A stretch of 64,000 nucleotides of DNA. Source: Pedobacter sp. W3I1 (lineage in GTDB: Bacteria > Bacteroidota > Bacteroidia > Sphingobacteriales > Sphingobacteriaceae). A program made the translations under genes and the position numbers. The notes under the pieces were generated by a model that ran no database searches, was not told where the DNA came from, and saw only the letters and a program-made list of their open reading frames with translations. Location: assembly GCF_030816015.1 (NCBI RefSeq), contig NZ_JAUSXN010000001.1, positions 682,001 through 746,000 on the forward strand, in the 5' to 3' direction. Positions 1-7,002 of the stretch are shown here, in pieces. The stretch's first letter is position 1, and each line of letters starts with the position of its first letter.

Positions 1-846
1 GCCTTCCTTAATCTCGAGCATTTTTTGCTTATCGCTGGCGCAAGGTCTTAATAATCCAACTGATTGATCGGTAAGCATTTTTGAAACACCGTCTATTTTA
101 ATGTAATTGATCGGCACATCAGGGAAATCGACAAAATACAGAGGATTACTTTTTTTCGAAGAAAATAGTTGGTTCACCTCCCCCAAAACCTGCTCATTAT
201 TAATTCCTATTCCTGTTAGCCTGTCGAATTTCGAACTCAGGTAATTGTTTTCTTTTTTAAAGAGGGCACTGAAAATAAATTTGGTTCTATTTAATAACCC
301 CTCGGGTAAGTTGGGAAAAATATTAAAATGAATGGTTGGTTGATGTTGGAATTTCTTTTCGTGGAACTTAAAATGTGGATGTTTTTTTTTGATCAAACTT
401 TTAATGATCAATGCCCATTCATCAATAATCGGTTTATCTAACATCTTCCATTTATGCTGGTAGCTTTTGGATGGCTTAAAGTCTTCTTCGTTCTTTTTTG
501 GATAAAAATATTCCTCATACCGGCTTAATATAAAAAATGAGGCAGCAAAAACATCAAATGGCAAGGCTGATTGTGCAACCGGAAAAGGAGCCTGATATTC
601 GCCAAAAGGAATAGTTTTTGGCTTAATTTCTTCTAATTTATTGGAGAAGAGTAAAGCGGTACGCTTAAAAAAAAGTTCCTCACCTAAGGGCTCCTCCCCA
701 TAACTGACTTTGATGTGCTCGCTCTGTAGAAAATACTGGCTATTGCCCGTAAATTCTAATTCTGCTTTAAGAATATCTTTAAAAATAAAATTAAAGATAT
801 ATTTTATCCGAGGCGTTAATATATTGGAGAAGATGATTAGATGCAT
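1..846 (-). CDS. DUF7033 / polysaccharide deacetylase-type protein (C-terminus cut off)
   Basis: An open frame runs from an ATG at 846 to the window edge, 282 codons with no stop, so the C-terminal part lies outside. The N-terminal half carries the pattern PFDVFAASFFILSRYEEYF (about residues 100-118), which I recognise from the DUF7033 N-terminal region of Bacteroidota proteins that end in a NodB-type polysaccharide deacetylase domain; that domain is not visible here. No signal peptide is evident. An in-frame TAA lies 6 bases upstream of the ATG and fixes the start (MHLIIFSN). A cytoplasmic or envelope carbohydrate-deacetylating role is inferred from the family only. Confidence 0.75.
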   Translation of the reverse strand, partial: MHLIIFSNILTPRIKYIFNFIFKDILKAELEFTGNSQYFLQSEHIKVSYGEEPLGEELFFKRTALLFSNKLEEIKPKTIPFGEYQAPFPVAQSALPFDVFAASFFILSRYEEYFYPKKNEEDFKPSKSYQHKWKMLDKPIIDEWALIIKSLIKKKHPHFKFHEKKFQHQPTIHFNIFPNLPEGLLNRTKFIFSALFKKENNYLSSKFDRLTGIGINNEQVLGEVNQLFSSKKSNPLYFVDFPDVPINYIKIDGVSKMLTDQSVGLLRPCASDKQKMLEIKEG

Positions 847-980
847 AACTTATTTTAACGACACGGTATTTAAAAAAAGAGTACAAGAAATATTTCTCAG
901 CAGATATTAACCTAAATAATATTGCCTTCTAAATTAACGGTAATTTAACATTGAACCGTTATCTAATACAAAAATTACAA

Positions 981-1493
981 TTAAAAGTTTGCTGTGAACT
1001 TTTTTTCAGGGTAAAGGATTTTTGTGCTTTTACGGATAGGACCTTTTACAATATGTACAATGCTCATCTGATCATCAAACATATCGTATAAAATAGTATT
1101 ACTCACTTCAATCGATTTTATGGATGAAATTTTCTCCACTTCAAGATAAATATTAGTGGCCTCATGATCGATCTCAAATCCGATGTAGTTCATGGCAACA
1201 GCTTTGCCATTGGCTTTTAGCTGTAAATGAGAAAGCAGGTATTTTTTTACCAGTTCATCCATCGTACTCTTCATATTCGGATTGCTCAGATCGGTTTTTT
1301 GTTTGTATAATTTGGTTAAAATTGCCTCAAAGTCGTCTGAAAAAATTTTGCAGCTTACTTCTAAAGTTTTATCCTTTGCATTAAAGTTCACTTCGGTTGT
1401 GCTCACATGCAATGGATGTTTTATTCCAGCACTGACAGAAAAAAAAGCAACACACAAAAGCAAAAGGCTATATTTTAACTTACGCATCAACAT
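981..1493 (-). CDS. DUF6702 family secreted protein
   Basis: A 170-aa protein with a signal peptide (residues 1-22, hydrophobic LLLLCVAFFSVSAG) followed by HPLHVSTTEVNFNAKDKTLEVSCKIFSDDFE, which is the start of the DUF6702 domain. The function of this family is unknown. In Bacteroidota it commonly accompanies a HupE/UreJ-like protein and an M1 peptidase, and both lie 1-4 kb away here (divergent). Two ATG codons are possible (1493 and 1487); the second gives MRKLKY, a more usual signal-peptide start. A TAnnTTTG promoter element lies upstream inside the end of the methyltransferase gene. Likely periplasmic. Confidence 0.8.
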   Translation of the reverse strand: MLMRKLKYSLLLLCVAFFSVSAGIKHPLHVSTTEVNFNAKDKTLEVSCKIFSDDFEAILTKLYKQKTDLSNPNMKSTMDELVKKYLLSHLQLKANGKAVAMNYIGFEIDHEATNIYLEVEKISSIKSIEVSNTILYDMFDDQMSIVHIVKGPIRKSTKILYPEKKFTANF

Positions 1494-1525
1494 ATTTAAA
1501 TCTTTTCTTAAAAAAGTTAAGGAGG

Positions 1526-1533
1526 CAAAGTTA
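1526..1533 (-). promoter_or_regulatory. Putative -7 box of the DUF6702 gene
   Basis: On the minus strand this reads TAACTTTG, a perfect match to the Bacteroidota -7 consensus TAnnTTTG, 33 bases upstream of the DUF6702 start. I see no clear -33 TTG at the usual distance, so support is partial. Confidence 0.4.
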
Positions 1534-1546
1534 ACAGATAATCGGT

Positions 1547-2212
1547 CTACTTGTTAAATGTAATTAAGGTGTTGTGCCCACATTGTTCTAAATGTAAGTG
1601 CCTGAAATTTAAGCTGGCAAATATTTTACTGAGTTTTTTATGGGATGGATGAACATGCGTAAGCTTAATGTTAAATTTTTCATTGAGCCAATAGCTCGTT
1701 TTAATGGCTAATTTTCTAAAACCCGATTCTTTTACAAGTTCTTCCTGAAGGTACTTCTCATTGTTAACCACAATAAAACCGCACCCGTTTTTTTTGACTA
1801 AGCTGTAGATGCATTTTGCAAACCGGTAATCATTGATGCAGTAATACCAACATATGCGATTAAAAATAATATCGAACTTGCCCCGGGCTTCCTCTAAATA
1901 GCCCAACGAAAAATTGATAACCATATTTTCTTCCTTAGCTTTAGCTTTTGCTATGGTTAAATAATTCAGGCTAATGTCGTGCCAGGTAACTTTTGCTCCC
2001 CTCCTGGCAAATTCAATACTATATTGCCCTGGGCCAGCACCGAGATCAAGTAAAGTTTTATCTTCGAAATCACCTAATTGGGTTTTTATAACCTCTATTA
2101 TTTTGCTGTCAATTTTTTTGTATTCGTTTGCTGCATATTTTTCTGCAAAAGCTTTTGGAACCGGATCGAAACCTTTTTCTGGTTTTTGGAAATAATATTT
2201 AAGCCAAAGCAT
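1547..2212 (-). CDS. Class I SAM-dependent methyltransferase
   Basis: A 221-aa protein when started at the ATG at 2212 (MLWLKYYFQK). The frame is open further to a TTG at 2281, but the added 23 residues look like read-through of the upstream region. The SAM-binding glycine loop LLDLGAGPGQY sits at about residues 54-64, followed by an acidic residue after strand 2 (VTWHDIS) and a post-I region LEEARGKFDIIFNRI. This is the Rossmann methyltransferase fold; the substrate cannot be read from the sequence. It precedes the DUF6702 gene on the same strand with a 54-base gap and may be co-transcribed with it. Confidence 0.8.
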   Translation of the reverse strand: MLWLKYYFQKPEKGFDPVPKAFAEKYAANEYKKIDSKIIEVIKTQLGDFEDKTLLDLGAGPGQYSIEFARRGAKVTWHDISLNYLTIAKAKAKEENMVINFSLGYLEEARGKFDIIFNRICWYYCINDYRFAKCIYSLVKKNGCGFIVVNNEKYLQEELVKESGFRKLAIKTSYWLNEKFNIKLTHVHPSHKKLSKIFASLNFRHLHLEQCGHNTLITFNK

Positions 2213-2285
2213 AGTGTTGAATAGAAGACCAATAGTTATAAGTACCAAGTTACTGCATTGGCTATGTTTATTAAACAACAATTTT

Positions 2286-2328
2286 GTTTACAACTGTAAA
2301 CCCAGTTGTTTATGATAAAATTTTATCA
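2286..2328. repeat. Cluster of palindromes between divergent genes
   Basis: Three inverted repeats are packed into 43 bases in the spacer between the minus-strand methyltransferase and the plus-strand hupE-like gene. GTTTAC (2286-2291) pairs with GTAAAC (2296-2301); ACAACTG (2290-2296) pairs with CAGTTGT (2303-2309); TGATAAAATTTTATCA (2313-2328) is a perfect 16-bp palindrome. The first two overlap and are mutually exclusive. The location suits operator sites for a dimeric regulator, but nothing identifies the regulator. Confidence 0.5.
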
Positions 2329-2501
2329 AAAAGCATCAAATGCGTTAAAAATTAGTAACAAATTTGGTATTTAGGGTTTTTTTGAAGGATATTTCGGGTT
2401 TTTGTAATTAAAAATATAATTTTAGCTATTGTAAACTATTTCATTCTCAATAGTTAGCTTATTATTCATGCCGTTACAAGATTTTATCTTTTTATTTTAA
2501 A

Positions 2502-3053
2502 TTGGGTTGGACGCACATTATCAGCGCCGACGCTTTAGATCACCAGTTGTTTGTTTTAGCTCTGGTGGCTATTTACAGCTATGTCAATTTAAAGCAGGTG
2601 CTCATTTTGGTTACGGCCTTTACCATCGGTCATTCATTTACCTTACTTTTAAGCGTATTGGATATGATCAGGTTTGATAGTAAATGGGTAGAATTTTTGA
2701 TTCCCTGTACCATTGTAATTACCGCGATCAGCAATTTGTTTAGAAAGAATTTCTCCTTAAAATCCATTAAGATCAATTATTTTTTGGCACTGGGCTTTGG
2801 GCTTATTCACGGAATGGGCTTTGCCAACTCCATCAGAATCATGCTGGCCAAAGATCAGAATATTGGCTGGGGCTTATTTGGCTTTAATGTGGGCTTAGAA
2901 GCCGGACAGATTTTTATGGTGATGATCATTCTTCTGATTACCTTTTTAATTTTTAATTATACCCACATCAAGCGTATGAGCTGGGTTTTATTTATATCAG
3001 CAGCCGTATTTAGCCTGGCTTTAAAAATGGCTTTAGAACGTATTCCTTTTTAA
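2502..3053 (+). CDS. HupE/UreJ-like membrane protein (5' end probably frameshifted)
   Basis: A 183-aa polytopic protein with about six hydrophobic segments, GHSFTL (about residues 43-48) and GLIHGMGFAN (about 99-108), as in the HupE/UreJ_2 family of Bacteroidota. The family is named after nickel or hydrogenase accessory permeases, but its role here is unknown. This frame has only a TTG start at 2502. An ATG at 2468 opens another frame (MPLQDFIFLF, then stop). Removing one T from the T5 run at 2489-2493 joins them into MPLQDFIFYFKLGWTHI, which matches the usual N-terminus of the family. The gene is followed after 11 bases by the M1 peptidase and is surely co-transcribed with it. Confidence 0.8.
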   Translation: MGWTHIISADALDHQLFVLALVAIYSYVNLKQVLILVTAFTIGHSFTLLLSVLDMIRFDSKWVEFLIPCTIVITAISNLFRKNFSLKSIKINYFLALGFGLIHGMGFANSIRIMLAKDQNIGWGLFGFNVGLEAGQIFMVMIILLITFLIFNYTHIKRMSWVLFISAAVFSLALKMALERIPF

Positions 3054-3064
3054 TAAATCGTATC

Positions 3065-5434
3065 ATGAATAAACTATTTACTTTAACTGGCCTGCTATTC
3101 TTCTCTGGTAGTTTGGCTATGGCTCAAAATATTCAGAATAATCCAGGGAGTAACCATGGGAATAAGTTTGAGCAGTTGGGCACCATTTTGCCAACACCTA
3201 ACGAACAACGTACCGCCAGTGGGGCGCCTGGTGTTAAATATTGGCAGCAACGGGCCGATTATAATATTAAATGTGAGCTGGATGAAAAAAATCTGTTGTT
3301 AACGGGATCTGAAACAATTACCTATACCAACAATTCTCCCGATCCGTTAACTTATATCTGGTTGCAGCTTGATGAAAACGAGCACAGTACCGATAGAAAT
3401 GCCAATTATCAGGATGCGACTAAGATGCCTGCCACCGGAACTACTAAAAATTTAGATCAGTTAAGTGCAACAGGAAACAACGGTTTTGGAATAAATATCA
3501 CCAGATTAACCGATGCAGCAGGTAAAAACTTATCCTATACGGTTAACAAAACCATGATGAGGATAGATTTGCCAGTTGCGCTGAGAACCGGGCAAAAATT
3601 TATCTTCAATATCGATTGGAACTATAAAATTTCTGACCGGATGAGTGTTGGTGGCCGTGGAGGTTACGAGTTTTTTCCAACGGATGGAAACTACCTGTTT
3701 ACCATGACGCAGTGGTACCCACGCTTATGTGTATATAGCGATTTTCAGGGATGGCAAAACCATCAATTTACTGGCAGAGGCGAATTTGCTTTAACTTTTG
3801 GCGATTTTAAAGTGCAGATGACTGTTCCGGCAGATCACCTGGTGGGTTCAACAGGAGAGTGCATCAATTATAGCGCTGTTTTAAATCCAACACAGTTAAG
3901 CAGGTACAATGCTGCAAAAACTGCGGCTGCACCTGTAGAAATTCAAACTTTAGCTGAAGCTAAAGCTGCGGAAACTAAAAAATCTACTACTAAGAAAACC
4001 TGGGTTTTTAATGCCAGTAACGTCCGCGATTTTGCATGGACATCTTCCCGTAAGTTTATATGGGATGCCATGCCACAAAAAATTCAGGCCAATAACAATA
4101 CCGTAATGTGCATGAGTTTTTATGGAAAAGAAGCCTACAATCTGTACAGCAAGTTTTCTACCCGTGCGGTGGCACATACCATTAAAACCTATTCAGATTT
4201 CACCATCCCTTATCCTTACCCGGTTGCACAAAGTATTGAGGCTGCAAACGGAATGGAATACCCAATGATCTGTTTTAACTATGGCCGTACGGATACTGAC
4301 GGTACATACAGCGAAAGCACAAAAAATGGCATGTTAGGTGTAATTATTCACGAGGTTGGGCATAACTTCTTCCCAATGATTGTAAATAGTGATGAGCGCC
4401 AATGGACCTGGATGGATGAAGGACTAAATTCTTTTGTTGAGTATTTAACCGAAGAACTTTGGGATAACAAATTTCCAAGTAAAAAAGGACCGGCATATAC
4501 CATTGTTGATTACATGAAACTGCCAAAAGATGAGCTGGAACCAATTATGACCAACTCTGAAAATATTACCCGTTTCGGCCCGAATGCGTATTCGAAACCT
4601 GCTACAGGTTTAAATATCCTTCGCGAAACCATCATGGGAAGGGAGCTTTTCGATTATGCATTTAAAGAATATTCGAGAAGATGGGCTTTTAAACATCCAG
4701 AACCTGCTGATCTTTTCCGTACGATGGAAGATGCCAGTGGCGAAGATTTAGATTGGTTTTGGAGAGGTTGGTTTTATGGAACCGATCCATGTGATATATC
4801 TTTAGATAGCGTGAAATTTGCAAAAGCCGATTTTCCTAAGGATTTACCAGAAGCTAAATCGAAAATGGTTAAAATTGATAAACCTGCTGTTAATGCCTTT
4901 GAAGATATTTCGAAAATCAGAAACCGTGAGGATAAAAAGATTAATTTTTATGTAGATAAAACGCCTGCAGCACAAGATTTCTACTATAAATATGATAGGG
5001 GAATGGTTAATGTTGATACTACTGTTGCCACTAAAACGCAACCCGCTGCAACGCTGGAAGCTGTTCCCTCAGCAGAGCAGGGTAAATATGACAACAAATT
5101 CCTTTACGAATTGAGCTTTGGCAATAAAGGCGGCTTAGTAATGCCAGTAATTGTTGAGTTTACCTATAAAGATGGTACAAAGGAAATAGACCGTATTCCA
5201 GCTCAGATTTGGAGACATAATGAATTGAAAACAGCTAAATTTTATGTGAAAGATAAAGAAGTAGCTTCAATCTTAATTGATCCATTACGCGAAACTGCCG
5301 ATATTGATACATCGAATAATGCTTGGGGCGGTAAGGTTAAAGAAAGCAAATTTAAAGTATATAAAACTAAAGCTGGCGGAGCAGTAAGAGGCCAATCGGT
5401 TGGTAAAAACCCAATGCAGGCCGCTAGTAAATAG
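3065..5434 (+). CDS. M1 family metallopeptidase (secreted aminopeptidase)
   Basis: A 789-aa zinc aminopeptidase of the M1 (gluzincin) type. A signal peptide (residues 1-20, ending SLAMAQ) predicts export to the periplasm or outer surface. The exopeptidase motif appears as GMEYP (residues 396-400), the zinc site as HEVGH (429-433), and the third zinc ligand as E452 in WMDEGLN, exactly 18 residues after the second His, so all catalytic residues are present. The C-terminal third is less conserved and probably beta-rich. The gene follows the hupE-like gene by 11 bases; a strong terminator closes the unit. The natural substrate is unknown. Confidence 0.92.
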   Translation: MNKLFTLTGLLFFSGSLAMAQNIQNNPGSNHGNKFEQLGTILPTPNEQRTASGAPGVKYWQQRADYNIKCELDEKNLLLTGSETITYTNNSPDPLTYIWLQLDENEHSTDRNANYQDATKMPATGTTKNLDQLSATGNNGFGINITRLTDAAGKNLSYTVNKTMMRIDLPVALRTGQKFIFNIDWNYKISDRMSVGGRGGYEFFPTDGNYLFTMTQWYPRLCVYSDFQGWQNHQFTGRGEFALTFGDFKVQMTVPADHLVGSTGECINYSAVLNPTQLSRYNAAKTAAAPVEIQTLAEAKAAETKKSTTKKTWVFNASNVRDFAWTSSRKFIWDAMPQKIQANNNTVMCMSFYGKEAYNLYSKFSTRAVAHTIKTYSDFTIPYPYPVAQSIEAANGMEYPMICFNYGRTDTDGTYSESTKNGMLGVIIHEVGHNFFPMIVNSDERQWTWMDEGLNSFVEYLTEELWDNKFPSKKGPAYTIVDYMKLPKDELEPIMTNSENITRFGPNAYSKPATGLNILRETIMGRELFDYAFKEYSRRWAFKHPEPADLFRTMEDASGEDLDWFWRGWFYGTDPCDISLDSVKFAKADFPKDLPEAKSKMVKIDKPAVNAFEDISKIRNREDKKINFYVDKTPAAQDFYYKYDRGMVNVDTTVATKTQPAATLEAVPSAEQGKYDNKFLYELSFGNKGGLVMPVIVEFTYKDGTKEIDRIPAQIWRHNELKTAKFYVKDKEVASILIDPLRETADIDTSNNAWGGKVKESKFKVYKTKAGGAVRGQSVGKNPMQAASK

Positions 5435-5452
5435 TTGTATTTTTATCCCGAG

Positions 5453-5526
5453 CGATCGTCATTTCGACCGTATCGGAGAATCTTTAAGCTAATGGGATTA
5501 CGATTTCCGTTTTTGCGAGAATGACC
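5453..5526. repeat. Dispersed intergenic repeat, short copy
   Basis: A copy of the repeat family whose ends read GTCATTTCGA or GTCATTGCGAG and the reverse. Here GTCATTTCGACCG at 5458-5470 is followed by a reverse-oriented TTGCGAGAATGAC end at about 5512-5524. Related copies occur near 11.2, 17.1, 19.7 and 33.5 kb, always between genes. Confidence 0.55.
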
Positions 5527-5532
5527 TTGTTC

Positions 5533-5571
5533 AATAAAAATCCCTGTTGAAAACCAACGGGGATTTTTATT
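5533..5571. terminator. Bidirectional rho-independent terminator
   Basis: A 12-bp perfect stem (AATAAAAATCCC at 5533-5544 with its complement at 5560-5571) continues inward with GTTG/CAAC. A T run lies on both sides, so it can end the M1 peptidase transcript from the left and the AAA-ATPase transcript from the right. The stop codon of the ATPase lies inside the right arm. Confidence 0.8.
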
Positions 5572-6726
5572 GTATTTGAGGGAGAATATTCAGTAAGAAG
5601 TTTTTAATATTTGTTACTGTAATATCATTTGATGAAGTATAGGTTTCACTATTCGGCGTAATAATATACTTGTATTTTGGCTCAAGATCTTTTATACAGC
5701 TGATAAATCCTTTAGATATGGTGGGTGCATTTGATAGTTTGATTTCAATACATGCAATTGGGGTAATCCCCTGTACAAGGATTAAATCACATTCTGCCCC
5801 AGTTTGTGTACGGTAAAAAAAAAGGTCCGTTTGCTTATCCTTTATTTGATAAATCTGCTCAACTACATAACCTTCCCAGGATGCGCCAATGCCTGGATGG
5901 CCAAACAAATCACTGTAACTTGGGATGTTTAATAAACGGTGTAAAATGCCGGTATCTCTGATATATGTTTTTGGCGACTTAATTAAGCGCTTTTTGGCAT
6001 TAACAAACCATGGCTGTAATCTTCTGATCAAAAAACCTCCCTCTAAAAAATCTAAATACCGGTTTACAGTGGGTGCACTCACTCCTAAAGATCTTGCAAA
6101 GGATTCCCCATTAAATAGATTTCCGTTTAAATGCGCAAGCATACTCCAGAAATTTCTTAGGAGCATCGGGGCTAAATCGACACCAAACATCTTTGCTAAG
6201 TCTCTTTCAACATAACTTACGATAAAATCATCAATCCATTCTTTGCTAAGCAAGTCGTTTTCTGATAGTAAGGATTCTGGAAATCCGCCACGAAACCAGT
6301 GTTGTTCAAAACCTATTGTATCGGGTAGTTCGGTTAATCCGATGGGACACAATTCATTATAAGAAATTCTACCAGCCAGCGTTTCAGAAACACCTTTGAC
6401 CAATTCAGGTGAAGCAGATCCTAGCAAGATAAATCTTCTTGGTGTTCTTTTAGCATCAATTAATGGCCGTAATAAGGAAAACAATATTGGCAATAGCTGT
6501 ACCTCATCAATAATTACAGTATAATCCTGGAGGCTTTCGAGAAAAGTATAAGCATCTTGTAGTTTGGCAACATCCCTAGGATTTTCCATATCAAGATATA
6601 TATACTCATTGCTTAAATCTTTTCCCAGCGCAGTTTTTCCGACCTGTCGCGGTCCGAGAATAGCAATAGCTGGAGTTTTTTAAGCCTATTTCTTAATTGG
6701 GATGCAAGATTTCTAATAATCAACAT
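5567..6726 (-). pseudogene. AAA_14/DUF4143 ATPase, frameshifted near the N-terminus
   Basis: Only 5567-6589 is one open frame (340 aa), but homology continues upstream in two frames. From an ATG at 6726 the frame reads MLIIRNLASQLRNRLKK. After a run of six A residues (minus strand, about 6679-6684) the gene must shift by -1 to read TPAIAILGPRQVGKTAL, the Walker A motif, and then the long frame. Repaired length is 386 aa, normal for these proteins. Walker B is YTVIIDEVQ, sensor-like LLGSASPEL follows, and the C-terminal DUF4143 part has a PD-(D/E)xK-like ECDLI...CIEIK core. Without the shift, the ATP site is lost. Function of the family is unknown. The shift could be a real mutation, slippage on A6, or a sequence error. 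Confidence 0.75.
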
Positions 6727-6740
6727 ACACAAATATATGT

Positions 6741-6787
6741 ACTAACCTAGTAAATCAAAAGTTTAACTTTTGATTTACTAGGTTAGT
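6741..6787. repeat. Perfect 47-bp palindrome upstream of the ATPase
   Basis: Two perfectly complementary 23-base arms (6741-6763 and 6765-6787) are separated by one T at 6764. The left arm starts ACTAACCTAGTAAATC. It sits 14 bases before the ATG of the frameshifted DUF4143 ATPase. There is no T run beyond the arms, so it is not a normal terminator for either neighbour. It may be an operator, a 5'-UTR hairpin of the ATPase mRNA or a recombination site. Confidence 0.85.
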
Positions 6788-6957
6788 GTGTCTTTAATTT
6801 ATTTAAATAGAAATTTGAATATTGAAGGTATAAAATTCTGATGGGAATAATTTCTTCTTACCACAACTTTCCTGACTTTCTCCTGTTTTAGACTTTGCAG
6901 CCTAAATCGTATATTTCCTCCCGGCCGTTTATGTTTTTATAAGCGGAGGAGAGAACA

Positions 6958-6994
6958 TTAAAATTGATTTAAAGATCAATTTTAACTAAGTTTG
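6958..6994 (+). promoter_or_regulatory. uvrB promoter with overlapping dyad
   Basis: TAAGTTTG (6987-6994) is a perfect TAnnTTTG -7 box, and a TTG (6964-6966) lies 20 bases before it, the usual -33 spacing. The start codon of uvrB is only 8 bases beyond the -7 box, so the transcript would be leaderless or nearly so. An 11-bp inverted repeat (6958-6968 with 6975-6985, loop TTAAAG) covers the -33 element and the spacer and could be an operator. Confidence 0.55.
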
Positions 6995-7002
6995 GTATAC
7001 TC

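Noticed and set aside
710..910. 66-codon plus-strand frame
   Set aside because: It lies antisense to the start of the DUF7033-type gene and has no family-like features.
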